Shown here: positions 49,658 through 58,539 of the stretch, piece after piece
Numbering within the stretch: the stretch's first letter is position 1
Layout of the letters: each line of letters begins with the position of its first letter
Assembly (NCBI GenBank): GCA_003212275.1
Contig: QCQE01000003.1
Coordinates: forward strand, 1-64,000
From: Pelagibacteraceae bacterium AG-447-N18
GTDB lineage: Bacteria > Pseudomonadota > Alphaproteobacteria > Pelagibacterales > Pelagibacteraceae
Direction: 5' to 3'
DNA length: 64,000 nucleotides
Made by a program: the position numbers and the translations under genes
Notes under the pieces: model-generated
Databases searched by the model: none
Seen by the model: only the letters and a program-made list of their open reading frames with translations
Told to the model about the DNA's origin: nothing

Positions 49658-51065
49658 TTTCTTTATTGCTATATAATATTTGATTTTTTAGTTTATCTAT
49701 ATTTGCAATCATATCTGGATCTTTTTCTTTTAATTTTTCAATAGTTTTAACTGAGTGAATTATAGTTGTGTGGTCTCTATTTGAAAATTCTCTTCCAATT
49801 TCAGGCAGAGATTTTGAAGTCAAAATTTTTGTTAGATAAATTGCTGTTTGCCGTGGTCTTACTAGGTACCTAGATCTTCTTGATGAAAGCATTTCATTTT
49901 TACTAATCTTAAAAAATTTACACACAATAGTTTGAATGAGATCAATAGTTACTTTATTTTCATTTAAATTAAGCAAATCTTTTAATATTACTTTAGTCTC
50001 AGCTAAGCTTGGTATTTTGTTATAAATTCTTGAAAAAGATATAATTCTATTTATTGCACCCACCAATTCTCTTACACTCGTTGTGATTTTAATACTAATA
50101 AAATCCTTAATTTCCTCAGGTATATCAAACTTTTCAGGATACAAATTATTTAAGTCACTTATTTTACTTTCAAGGATTTTTTTTCTGAGTGCTAAATCAG
50201 TTTTTTGAATATCCACAACTAGACCTCCTGCAAATCTTGACTTTATTCTCTCCTGAATTCTTGACAGCTTATTAGGAGATCTATCAGCAGAAATTATAAT
50301 TTGAGAACCTTTGTCTAATAATGCATTAAAAGTATGAAAAAATTCTTCTTGCATTGCCTCTTTACCATTCATGAATTGTATATCATCAATTAACAAAATA
50401 TCTGTATTACGAAAATACTCTTTAAATTTTACCATATCATTAGATTTTATTGATTTTACAAATTGATACATAAAACGTTCTGCCGATATAAACATAACCT
50501 TATTATCTTTTTTTAAGTGATGACCAATTGCATTTAAAAGATGTGTCTTGCCCATTCCAACACCACCATAAAGATAAAGAGGGTTATAATGTGAAATATT
50601 CTCTGTCACTTTTACAGAGGCTTCGTATGCTAATCTATTACTGGAGCCAGTAATAAAGTTTTCAAAATTTTTGTTAGGATCTATACGATTATATTGTAAA
50701 TAAGAGTCTTTTATAAAAGAAACATTTTCTTTATTTTCTATGACATTAGTATTATTTTCATCCTGAGTTGAAGTAGGTTTATTTTCAGTTATTTTGAATT
50801 CAATTCGAATAATTTCTTTTTTATAATTTTTTATAATTTTCAAGATTTGATCTAAATATCTAGATGTAATCCAATCACGAATGAATCTAGTAGGTACAGA
50901 TAATAAGATATAATTATTGATTTCCTCGACAAAAGTTATTTTTTTAAGCCAACTCTCGTAAATATCTAGTCCTAATTTATTTTTCATTTCAGCTTGAACT
51001 AAATTCCAATCAAGAATATCGGATTTAGAATCTTTTAAACTATTATTATTTATAGAATTGTTCAT
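49647..51065 (-). CDS. dnaA: Chromosomal replication initiator DnaA
   Basis: 472 residues. Domain I starts near ILDWNLVQAEMKNKLG; AAA+ domain III has PLYLYGGVGMGKTHLLNAIGHH, DILLIDDIQFMNGKEAMQEEF and SADRSPNKL; domain IV ends in the DNA-binding motif LPEIGREFSNRDHTTIIHSVKTI. It unwinds the origin. It is followed by dnaN and preceded by a 291-bp A+T-rich gap and rpsT on the same strand. Confidence 0.98.
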   Translation of the reverse strand: MNNSINNNSLKDSKSDILDWNLVQAEMKNKLGLDIYESWLKKITFVEEINNYILLSVPTRFIRDWITSRYLDQILKIIKNYKKEIIRIEFKITENKPTSTQDENNTNVIENKENVSFIKDSYLQYNRIDPNKNFENFITGSSNRLAYEASVKVTENISHYNPLYLYGGVGMGKTHLLNAIGHHLKKDNKVMFISAERFMYQFVKSIKSNDMVKFKEYFRNTDILLIDDIQFMNGKEAMQEEFFHTFNALLDKGSQIIISADRSPNKLSRIQERIKSRFAGGLVVDIQKTDLALRKKILESKISDLNNLYPEKFDIPEEIKDFISIKITTSVRELVGAINRIISFSRIYNKIPSLAETKVILKDLLNLNENKVTIDLIQTIVCKFFKISKNEMLSSRRSRYLVRPRQTAIYLTKILTSKSLPEIGREFSNRDHTTIIHSVKTIEKLKEKDPDMIANIDKLKNQILYSNKENEI

Positions 51066-51356
51066 AAATGTGGAGACTATTCAGTTAGAACCATAATAAA
51101 ATTATTGCAACAAATAATTTTCAAAAATAAAAAAAAAATAAAATCTAGGATTGTGTAATTTTTTTTTTTTTTAAAAAAAGTATTTGACAAAAAAAAAATA
51201 AAGAAAAATAAAAAAAAAATATAAATAAAATTTATAATTGAATTAAATAAGTTTGTTTATTTACTAAATCTAAATATTGTGTGGAGAATTTTTAAGATCA
51301 CAGATTTTGTAGATTTAAAAGTTGTATTAGGTTTAACAACCTGAAGTGTAATTAAA
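51066..51356. other. A-tract-rich gap between dnaA and rpsT, dnaA promoter and possible origin
   Basis: A 291-bp region with long A and T runs (especially 51125-51235), unusual even for this genome. Two TGTGGAGA-type sequences (51069-51077 TGTGGAGAC; 51280-51288 TGTGGAGAA) each differ by a base or two from the DnaA box in reverse (TGTGGATAA). Arms CTA and TGTG at 51264-51281 can pair with CACA and TAG at 51298-51312, a possible hairpin with bulges. A weak hairpin AGGTT-TAAC-AACCT (51329-51342) could terminate rpsT. It must hold the dnaA promoter; an origin is only a possibility because the boxes are imperfect. No frame stands out. Confidence 0.4.
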
Positions 51357-51617
51357 CTAGATTGATGCTATTTTTTTGGTAAACCTTGAAACGTTTCTAG
51401 AAGCGTTTTGTTTCTTTACGATGCCTGTTTTAGATATTTTCATCAACTCAGAATTCAACTTAGGTAAGAACTTTAAAGCCTCAGACTTCTTTTTAGCTTC
51501 AATTAAAGAATTCATTTTCTTCAAAGCATTTTTATATCTACTTTTTCGAGCCTTATTAACAGCTGTTTGTTTTGAAATTCTTCTAATTCTTTTGATTGCT
51601 GATTTTGTGTTAGCCAT
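51357..51617 (-). CDS. rpsT: 30S ribosomal protein S20
   Basis: 86 residues. MANTKSAIKRIRRISKQTAVNKARKSR at the start and FTKKIASI at the end are S20 hallmarks, with basic helices that bind 16S rRNA. It lies between mutM and dnaA on the minus strand, a conserved alphaproteobacterial order. Confidence 0.97.
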   Translation of the reverse strand: MANTKSAIKRIRRISKQTAVNKARKSRYKNALKKMNSLIEAKKKSEALKFLPKLNSELMKISKTGIVKKQNASRNVSRFTKKIASI

Positions 51618-51666
51618 ATGCGCAGGGGTATAACTTGAGAATGAATTTTGGTCAATTAAATAATTA

Positions 51667-52530
51667 TTATATTTGGCAGATATTACAAAAAAAAGAAGAT
51701 CTGTTGGAAATCATTTTTTTTTTTATAATTCCGTTGCATCCAGACCTCTTACAATTAAGTCCTTTTCTCTCATAAACATTAAAATTCTTTTGGAAATTTC
51801 CTGATTTACCTGATGTGTTTTTAAAATCTCTAATACTTGATCCTCCCTTTTTGATAGCATTAATCAAAACCTTTTTAGAATTGAATATTATTTTTTTACA
51901 ATCTTCTTTATTTAATAAAGATACTTTTTTATCAGGTTTAATTTTACATAAAAATAAAATTTCACTTGCATAAATGTTTCCTATCCCTGATACAAAATTT
52001 TGATCTAATAGAAAGTTTTTTATATTTTTTGTTTTTCCTTTTAAAAAAGAATAAATATAACTTAAGTTAAATTCTGATTGAAAAGGTTCTGGTCCAAGTT
52101 TAGAGAATCTTTTATCCAAAAAATGTTTATTAACCACTATTTCAAAAAAACCAAATCTTCTTGGATCGTTATATACAATTTTAAGATCATCAAAAACTAT
52201 TTCTACGTGATTATGTTTTTTAGGTAATGTAGGTGAGCTATAAAAACTAGTATTAGTTACCAAACTTTTTTTTTGATTATAAATTAGATGAATAGTTCCT
52301 GACATACCCAGATGTAAAAGACAATAACTTTGATTTGACAGGCAAATAATCAGATATTTTGAAAATCTTTTTATTTTGATTATTTTTTTGCCTTCAAGGA
52401 ATCTTGGAAAATTAAGTGGGATTTTAGTTCTTAAATTTCTATTTCTAACTATTACTTTTTTGACCTTTTTTTGTTTAATCTTTTTGTCCAAAGATTGACG
52501 TACAATTTCTACTTCTGGTAATTCTGGCAT
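51667..52530 (-). CDS. mutM: Formamidopyrimidine-DNA glycosylase
   Basis: 287 residues. The N-terminal catalytic PELPEVEIVRQSL (Pro1 after Met removal, Glu2), the H2TH region FVSGIGNIYASEILF, and the C-terminal zinc finger with CKRSGC and FCNIC. It removes 8-oxoguanine and formamidopyrimidines. The gene diverges from ubiE by 32 bp, so the promoters overlap. Confidence 0.96.
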   Translation of the reverse strand: MPELPEVEIVRQSLDKKIKQKKVKKVIVRNRNLRTKIPLNFPRFLEGKKIIKIKRFSKYLIICLSNQSYCLLHLGMSGTIHLIYNQKKSLVTNTSFYSSPTLPKKHNHVEIVFDDLKIVYNDPRRFGFFEIVVNKHFLDKRFSKLGPEPFQSEFNLSYIYSFLKGKTKNIKNFLLDQNFVSGIGNIYASEILFLCKIKPDKKVSLLNKEDCKKIIFNSKKVLINAIKKGGSSIRDFKNTSGKSGNFQKNFNVYERKGLNCKRSGCNGIIKKKMISNRSSFFCNICQI

Positions 52531-52562
52531 TTAATACTATATTGATTATATATCTTTGAATT

Positions 52563-53267
52563 ATGCAACAATATCTACAAAATAAAAAAGGATTAGTCCA
52601 ACATGTGTTTAATCAAGTGTACGATCGTTATGATCTAATGAATGATTTTATGTCATTAGGGATTCATCGATTATGGAAAAAAAGTCTATTAAATATGATG
52701 AATCCATCCAGTAATCAAAATTTAATTGATGTTGCTTGTGGTACTGGAGACATAGCTAAACTATTTGTTAAACACGTAAATAAATTATCTCGTATTGCAT
52801 GTGTCGATCCAAATAAAGGGATGATAAGTAAAGGGAAAGAAAAGTTATCTAAGTTTAAAAATATAAATTGGATTATATCTCCAGCCGAAAAAATTCCGTT
52901 ATCTGATAATTTATTTGACTTTTATACTATAAGCTTTGGTTTAAGAAACACTGCCAATATAAGTAAGGCTCTTTCTGAAGCTTATAGAGTTTTAAAACCA
53001 GGGGGTCGTTTTTTATGCTTAGAGTTTTCAAAAATTCAGAATACAAATTTAGAAACCCTTTATAAAAATTACTCTAAGCTAATACCTTCTATTGGCAAGT
53101 TTGTTGTTGGTGAAAAACAGCCGTATGAATATCTAATTAAAAGTATTGAAGATTTTTTAAACCAGGAGGAATTAATTGATGCAATGGTTAAAAACAATTT
53201 TAAAAAATGTACTTATAGAAATTTATCAGGTGGAATAGTTTCTATTCATAGTGGATGGAAATTTTGA
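52563..53267 (+). CDS. ubiE: Ubiquinone/menaquinone C-methyltransferase
   Basis: 234 residues. VFNQVYDRYDLMNDFMSLGIHRLWKK at the start and LIDVACGTGDIAKLF, ISFGLRNTANISKALSEAYRVLKPGG as SAM-binding and post motifs identify UbiE. It methylates the quinone ring. Its stop overlaps the ubiB ATG (TGATG). Confidence 0.97.
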   Translation: MQQYLQNKKGLVQHVFNQVYDRYDLMNDFMSLGIHRLWKKSLLNMMNPSSNQNLIDVACGTGDIAKLFVKHVNKLSRIACVDPNKGMISKGKEKLSKFKNINWIISPAEKIPLSDNLFDFYTISFGLRNTANISKALSEAYRVLKPGGRFLCLEFSKIQNTNLETLYKNYSKLIPSIGKFVVGEKQPYEYLIKSIEDFLNQEELIDAMVKNNFKKCTYRNLSGGIVSIHSGWKF

Positions 53268-54835
53268 TGGTAAAAAAATTAATCATTCTCTTTAAACTTG
53301 GAAGAAAAGTAGCTTGTTCTGATATTTTAAATATTGTATCAAAATTTAAGGAACCACCTTTGGCTATAAAGATTTTATTTAAGATATTATCATTTTCCTT
53401 TTCACCAAAAAAACAAATAGATGCAAATAAAGATGAGGGAGAGAGATTGTCTGACTCTTTAGAGTCAATGGGAACAACTTTTATTAAACTTGGTCAATTC
53501 TTAGCTACCAGACCTGATATAATTGGTGAAGAACTTTCCAAAAAACTTGAAAACCTTCAAGATAAATTGCCACCATTTTCTCTGTTACAGGCTAAAGAAA
53601 TAATTAAAAATGATCTAGGTAATGAAAGTTATGACTCTATAATAAATTTAAGTGAACCAGTTGCTGCTGCTTCAATTGCTCAAGTCCACAAAGCTCAAAT
53701 AAATGACAATGGAGTTCTTAAGGACGTTGCAATTAAAATTCTAAGACCAAACATAAAAAAAATATTTAATGAGGAAATTGATGCAATAATGCTTTTTGCT
53801 TTTTTAATAGAATCATTTATTAAAAAGACAAAAAGACTCAAGCTGGTAGAAGTAGTATTTTTATTAAAAGAAATCACAAATCTAGAGATGGATTTAAGAT
53901 TTGAAGCAGCTGCTGCAAATGAATATGCTGAAAATACAAAGAATGATGTTGGATTTAGAGTTCCTCAAATTTATTGGAATTATACAAGCGAAAATGTAAT
54001 GACCCTAGATTGGGTGGATGGAATATCTATTAGAGAAACGGAAGAACTAAAAAATAAAGAATTTAATACTGAAAAAATTGCAGAGGATATTATTCAAAAT
54101 TTTTTAAGACATGCTGTAAGAGATGGTTTTTTTCATGCAGATATGCACCAAGGCAATATTTTCATAGATAATGATGGTCAAATTGTTCCGATTGATTTTG
54201 GAATTATGGGTAGATTAGATAAAATGAGTAAAAGATTTTTAGCTGAAATTTTATTTGGTTTTATTCAAAGAGACTATCGTAAAGTTGCTGAAGTACATTT
54301 GATTGCAGGTCTTGTGCCAAAAGAAGTTCCAATAGATGATTTAGCTCAAGCCCTAAGATCCATCGGTGAACCAATTTTTGGTCAAGCAGTTAAAGATATT
54401 TCTGGAGGAAAATTATTAAAGCAACTATTTGATGTCACAGAAAAATTTAATATGCAAACTCAACCTCAGCTTCTAATGTTACAGAAAACAATGGTTGTTG
54501 TTGAAGGTGTAGCTAGAAAATTAAATCCAAACACAAATATTTGGACCACTTCAAAACCAGTTCTTGAAAGTTGGCTAAAAGAAACAAAAGATCCAATGAC
54601 AAAACTAAATGAGACACTTCAAAATACATCTGAAGTAATAAAAAGATTACCAGAATTTCCTGAAATTATGGATAAAGCTAATCAAGCTCTTACTTATCTT
54701 GCTAGTGGACAAATCCCACAAAACTCAAATTCCTATACGGCCTTAAATACTCAAAAATCAGAAATGACTGCTTTTAGAAACCAATCTATTATTGGTTTAT
54801 TAATCCTTGTAATTTTTGGTCTTTTAATATTTTAA
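53267..54835 (+). CDS. ubiB: UbiB-family atypical kinase for ubiquinone synthesis
   Basis: About 522 residues from ATG 53267, which overlaps the ubiE TGA; an in-frame ATG at 53255 inside ubiE is less likely. The family motifs are SMGTTFIKLGQFLATRPDI (KxGQ), the Ala-rich loop PVAAASIAQVHKAQ in place of a P-loop, and HADMHQGNIFI plus IDFGIMGRLD. The C-terminal helix (SIIGLLILVIFGLLIF) anchors it in the membrane. UbiB supports early-to-middle ubiquinone steps, possibly as an ATPase extracting lipid intermediates. Confidence 0.96.
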   Translation: MVKKLIILFKLGRKVACSDILNIVSKFKEPPLAIKILFKILSFSFSPKKQIDANKDEGERLSDSLESMGTTFIKLGQFLATRPDIIGEELSKKLENLQDKLPPFSLLQAKEIIKNDLGNESYDSIINLSEPVAAASIAQVHKAQINDNGVLKDVAIKILRPNIKKIFNEEIDAIMLFAFLIESFIKKTKRLKLVEVVFLLKEITNLEMDLRFEAAAANEYAENTKNDVGFRVPQIYWNYTSENVMTLDWVDGISIRETEELKNKEFNTEKIAEDIIQNFLRHAVRDGFFHADMHQGNIFIDNDGQIVPIDFGIMGRLDKMSKRFLAEILFGFIQRDYRKVAEVHLIAGLVPKEVPIDDLAQALRSIGEPIFGQAVKDISGGKLLKQLFDVTEKFNMQTQPQLLMLQKTMVVVEGVARKLNPNTNIWTTSKPVLESWLKETKDPMTKLNETLQNTSEVIKRLPEFPEIMDKANQALTYLASGQIPQNSNSYTALNTQKSEMTAFRNQSIIGLLILVIFGLLIF

Positions 54836-54843
54836 TTCAGTCG

Positions 54844-56049
54844 ATGAAAGATTTATCAAACAAAAAAGTTCTTTTTATAATATGTGGTGGAATTTCTGCT
54901 TTCAAAAGTCTTGAAACGATAAGAATGTTTAGAAAGAATAATGCTGAAATAAAAACAATACTAACTAAAAGTGCAAAGGAGTTTGTAACTCCATTATCTG
55001 TAGCCTCTTTATCTCAAGGTAAAGTTTATGATGATTTATTTAGCCTAGAAAATGAGACAGAAATGGACCATATTTCTTTATCAAGATGGGCCGATGTAAT
55101 CATCGTCGCTCCAGCAACTGCCAATACCATTTCCAAATTAAGCCAGGGTAACTCAGAAGACTTAGCATCTACAGTTATATTAGCTTCAAATAAACAAGTT
55201 TTTTTAGCTCCAGCAATGAATGTTAGAATGTGGGAACATCAGTCGACACAAAATAATCTAAAAACATTGAAAGGTTTTGGCTACAAAATTATTGGGCCTG
55301 AAATAGGTGATATGGCTTGTGGTGAATATGGTGAGGGTAAAATGTCTGAACCTTTAGTTATTTATGAAGAAATTCAAAATTTTTTATTTAGTAAAATCAA
55401 AAATAATAAACTCAAAGCCCTAGTAACTGCGGGTCCTACTAATGAATATATAGATCCTATAAGATTTATTACAAATAAATCTAGCGGTAAACAGGGTTAC
55501 GAGATAGCAAAATCGCTCTATAAAAGAGGTTTTGATACCACTTTAATATCTGGACCTACAAACCTAAAAATAGATGAAAATATTAGATTAATCAAAGTTG
55601 AGACTGCTGAAGAAATGTTTAAGGCCACTCAAAAAAATCTTCCAACTGATATAGCTATATTTGCTGCTGCTGTTGCTGATTTCAAAGCTAGTTATGAACA
55701 TAAAGAAAAGATTAAAAAAGTTGATAATTTAACATTAAATTTAGAAAGGAATATCGATATTTTGAACTATGTTTCTAATCATAACTCTATGAGACCAAAA
55801 ATGGTTATAGGTTTTGCTGCTGAAACAACAAGTTTAGAGAAAAATGCTGTGCAAAAATTAAAAAATAAAAATTGCGACTGGATAATAGCTAACGACGTCT
55901 CAAAAGATGAAAGTGGTTTTGATAATGAAAATAATGAAGTTACAATTTTCTATAAAAATAAAAAAATGAAAAAGGAGAAACTTTCATTAAAAAAGAAGTC
56001 AGAGATTTCAGAGGAAATTGTAGATAGAATAGTTGCTCAAATAAATTAA
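54844..56049 (+). CDS. coaBC: Bifunctional phosphopantothenoylcysteine decarboxylase/synthetase
   Basis: 401 residues. The CoaC flavoprotein half has KKVLFIICGGISAFKSLE, catalytic His in EMDHISLSRWADVIIVAPA, PAMN and GDMACGEYGEGKM with the active Cys. The CoaB half has ALVTAGPTNEYIDPIRFITNKSSGKQG and AAVADF. Together they make phosphopantetheine from phosphopantothenate and cysteine for CoA. The gene lies 8 bp after ubiB and overlaps dut by 1 nt. Confidence 0.96.
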   Translation: MKDLSNKKVLFIICGGISAFKSLETIRMFRKNNAEIKTILTKSAKEFVTPLSVASLSQGKVYDDLFSLENETEMDHISLSRWADVIIVAPATANTISKLSQGNSEDLASTVILASNKQVFLAPAMNVRMWEHQSTQNNLKTLKGFGYKIIGPEIGDMACGEYGEGKMSEPLVIYEEIQNFLFSKIKNNKLKALVTAGPTNEYIDPIRFITNKSSGKQGYEIAKSLYKRGFDTTLISGPTNLKIDENIRLIKVETAEEMFKATQKNLPTDIAIFAAAVADFKASYEHKEKIKKVDNLTLNLERNIDILNYVSNHNSMRPKMVIGFAAETTSLEKNAVQKLKNKNCDWIIANDVSKDESGFDNENNEVTIFYKNKKMKKEKLSLKKKSEISEEIVDRIVAQIN

Positions 56050-56486
56050 TGGTTAAAGTTCTAATCAAAAAACTTGACCCAGATGTACAATTACCCGAAT
56101 ATAAAACCAGTGGCGCATCAGGTGTAGACTTAATCGCATTTATAAAAGAACCCATTAATCTAGAACCTAAAACATCTGTTTTAATTCCTACAGGATTATC
56201 TGTTGCTTTCCCAGAAGATTACGAGATTCAAATAAGACCAAGATCAGGTTTAGCAGCCAAAAATAATATTAGTGTGTTAAACACTCCAGGAACAATTGAT
56301 AGTGATTACAGAGGAGAAATAAAGGTTATCATCTATAATCATGGTAATGAAAATTTTTTAATTAATAATGGTGATAGAATTGCTCAAATGATATTAGCAC
56401 CTGTGGTCAAGATGGAATTAGAAGAAAAAAATGATTTACCTAAGTCTATCAGAGGTAAAGGTGGATTTGGTTCAACAGGTAAATGA
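56049..56486 (+). CDS. dut: dUTP diphosphatase
   Basis: 145 residues. Motifs: SGASGVDLIA (1), IRPRSGLAAKNNISVLN (2), TPGTIDSDYRGEIKVIIYN (3), GDRIAQMIL (4) and C-terminal RGKGGFGSTGK (5). It removes dUTP and makes dUMP. It is coupled to coaBC upstream (1-nt overlap) and the ThiF-type gene downstream (4-nt overlap), as in coaBC-dut pairs of many proteobacteria. Confidence 0.97.
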   Translation: MVKVLIKKLDPDVQLPEYKTSGASGVDLIAFIKEPINLEPKTSVLIPTGLSVAFPEDYEIQIRPRSGLAAKNNISVLNTPGTIDSDYRGEIKVIIYNHGNENFLINNGDRIAQMILAPVVKMELEEKNDLPKSIRGKGGFGSTGK

Positions 56487-57244
56487 ATATCAATTTAGAT
56501 AAAAATCAAATAGAGAGATTTTCAAGACAAATAGTTTTAAAAAATATTGGAAGCTTAGGCCAAAAAAAAATTATTGGAGCAAAAGTTTTAATTATTGGAA
56601 TGGGAGGTTTAGGTTGTCCCGCGGCTGAGTTTTTAGCAAGAGCAGGGGTAGGTGTTTTGGGCATTGTTGACCCTGATATTGTTAATTTATCAAATATTCA
56701 CAGACAAAGTCTTTACAGCGTCGAAGACTTAAAAAAATCCAAAGTAAAGTCGGCTCAAAAAAAATTAAAAAAGATAAACTCAAAAATAAAAATAAACTCT
56801 CATAATATAAGATTAAATATTAATAATTATCAAAAAATTATAAAAAATTATGACTACATAATTGATGGATCAGATAATTTTGAAACAAAATTTTTAATTA
56901 ATGATGTTTCAAGAAGATATAAAAAATTTCTTGTAACTGGCGCGATAAGTAAATTTGATGGTCATGTTTTTAGTTTTGATTTTAAAAATAAAAAAACACC
57001 TTGTATAAGATCTTTTTATCAAGAGTATGAGATTTCAGACGATATATTAAATTGTGAATATGAAGGCATCTTGGGTACAGTAGCTGGTATAATAGGAATT
57101 ATGCAAGCGAATGAAATTTTAAAAAAAATTTTATCTATCGGTAAAAATTTAAATGGCCAAGTTTTGGTTTTAGATTTATTAAATCTAGATTTTAGAAAAA
57201 TTAAATTTAAAAAGTTAAAAAATGTTAAAAAAAAAAGAATTTAA
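56483..57244 (+). CDS. ThiF/MoeB/HesA-family E1-like adenylyltransferase
   Basis: 253 residues. VLIIGMGGLGCPAAEFLARAGVGVLGIVDPDIVNLSNIHRQ is the ATP site with the DxDxVxxSNxxRQ-type loop, and YDYIIDGSDNFETKFLINDV the adenylylation pocket. A zinc pair like MoeB's full CxxC set is not obvious, and there is no rhodanese domain. It could adenylate MoaD or ThiS for molybdopterin or thiazole sulfur transfer; no moa or thi gene is next to it. Overlaps the dut stop and the next SH3-domain gene by 23 nt. Confidence 0.87.
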   Translation: MNINLDKNQIERFSRQIVLKNIGSLGQKKIIGAKVLIIGMGGLGCPAAEFLARAGVGVLGIVDPDIVNLSNIHRQSLYSVEDLKKSKVKSAQKKLKKINSKIKINSHNIRLNINNYQKIIKNYDYIIDGSDNFETKFLINDVSRRYKKFLVTGAISKFDGHVFSFDFKNKKTPCIRSFYQEYEISDDILNCEYEGILGTVAGIIGIMQANEILKKILSIGKNLNGQVLVLDLLNLDFRKIKFKKLKNVKKKRI

Positions 57245-57680
57245 ACTTTTTCTTGTAACTTTATTTTTATTATCTTTTGTCTCACTAAGTTGTGCTCAAG
57301 AAACTTTCTTGTCTCTAAAGAAAAGTAAAGTCAATGTAAGGTATGGACCAAGTTTTGAGTCTCCCATAAAATTCATTTATAAAAAAGTTAATTTGCCTCT
57401 AAAGCAAATTGATAAAAAAGAGAACTGGCGAAGAATAATTGATTTTAAAAACAATAGTGGATGGATACATTGGTCTCAATTAAAAAAAATAAATTCAATC
57501 ATTCCTATAAAAGATAAAATTTTATTCGAAAATCCGACAAATTTTTCTAAACCATTGGCTAAAATTAAAAGTGGAAGGGTTCTAATAGTTCAAAAATGCA
57601 ATGGGATTTGGTGCAAAATAAATACGGATGATTTTGAAGGTTGGATAAAGACAGACAATATTTGGGGTGTATTAGATTAA
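57222..57680 (+). CDS. SH3-domain exported protein
   Basis: 152 residues starting with a Lys-rich signal peptide (MLKKKEFKLFLVTLFLLSF) ending near the cysteine of VSLSCAQ. Two bacterial SH3 repeats follow (KKSKVNVRYGPSFESPIKF; GWIHWSQLKK and IWCKINTDDFEGWIKTDNIWGV). Proteins of this kind bind or tidy peptidoglycan, or act as periplasmic modulators. It overlaps the ThiF-type gene by 23 nt. The stop overlaps the DUF2061 gene stop by 4 nt. Confidence 0.85.
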   Translation: MLKKKEFKLFLVTLFLLSFVSLSCAQETFLSLKKSKVNVRYGPSFESPIKFIYKKVNLPLKQIDKKENWRRIIDFKNNSGWIHWSQLKKINSIIPIKDKILFENPTNFSKPLAKIKSGRVLIVQKCNGIWCKINTDDFEGWIKTDNIWGVLD

Positions 57681-57919
57681 GAATTTTTTGATTTACTCGC
57701 CCACCACTTATCTAAAATAAAATACCATATAGAATTAGCTATTGGTTCTACTATTGCGTCTGTTAGTGCTATCATAAAGCTGACATCAGCAACAAACATT
57801 AAAACAGTTATAGCTATAGCAAAATGACCGATTGTGTAAATAATGGTTCTTAAAATTGAACCTCTATTATTTGTGTAAATCTGTCCAGCAGCTTTGAATA
57901 TGCCGGTTGTTAATTCCAT
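57677..57919 (-). CDS. DUF2061 small membrane protein
   Basis: 80 residues, two transmembrane segments. RTIIYTIGHFAIAITVLMFVADVSFMIALTDAIVEPIANSIWYFILDKWW is the DUF2061 pattern. Function unknown. It overlaps the aspartyl hydroxylase stop by 1 nt, last gene of the katG run. Confidence 0.83.
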   Translation of the reverse strand: MELTTGIFKAAGQIYTNNRGSILRTIIYTIGHFAIAITVLMFVADVSFMIALTDAIVEPIANSIWYFILDKWWASKSKNS

Positions 57920-58515
57920 TATTTTTTAAACGGACTATCAAGCACACACGCAACTAGGTGTACTCTAGCCTGTTCTCCACCATTAAAAAAATTATGATAT
58001 TTTGTATTATTTGTTATCCATACCTTGCCATCAGCCGGAAGATGTTTTGCTACATTTTCAATAACCATTGAACAGCCTTTATTAGTTATAATGGGAACAT
58101 GCAGTCTGCATTCAGGATCTTTATGCCAGCTTAATGTCGATCTTGGCTCTTTTAATAATAATCTAACTCTACCTAGTTTAAACCTTTTACTTAAAGTCTC
58201 GTAAACTTCTTTGAAATAGGTATTTTCAAATTCAGGAACTAATTGAGTATATTTTGTCTCATCAATATCAACATCTCTAGAAACTTCTTTTCCAGTTTCA
58301 TCAGCAATTGTCCAATATTTTCCTCTAATATTATTTCCCTCGATAGAACTTCTATCATTTGGGATTTGATTTAATGGTATTGCTCCAAAGTGGGTAACTC
58401 CTGGAGAGTCAAACTTTTTAGCTTTTAAAACTTTATCCAAATCATTTCTTAACTTTGATATATCAAAATTTAGATTAGGAACTTCGTAGAAGTCCTCAAA
58501 ATTTTCTGTTCCCAT
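57919..58515 (-). CDS. Aspartyl/asparaginyl beta-hydroxylase family dioxygenase
   Basis: 198 residues. The Fe(II) ligands and 2-oxoglutarate site appear as LSWHKDPECRLHVPI, with a distal His in TKYHNFFNGGEQARVHLVACV. Bacterial members hydroxylate Asp/Asn or lipids; the substrate is not deducible. It follows katG by 24 nt in the same direction. An Fe(II) enzyme downstream of a catalase-peroxidase under an Irr-like operator is notable. Confidence 0.85.
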   Translation of the reverse strand: MGTENFEDFYEVPNLNFDISKLRNDLDKVLKAKKFDSPGVTHFGAIPLNQIPNDRSSIEGNNIRGKYWTIADETGKEVSRDVDIDETKYTQLVPEFENTYFKEVYETLSKRFKLGRVRLLLKEPRSTLSWHKDPECRLHVPIITNKGCSMVIENVAKHLPADGKVWITNNTKYHNFFNGGEQARVHLVACVLDSPFKK

Positions 58516-58539
58516 ATTTTTTTATCCTGTTTTATAGAA

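Noticed and set aside
51125-51235. A and T runs as a CRISPR or tandem repeat
   Set aside because: No regular repeat-spacer spacing; just homopolymer runs.
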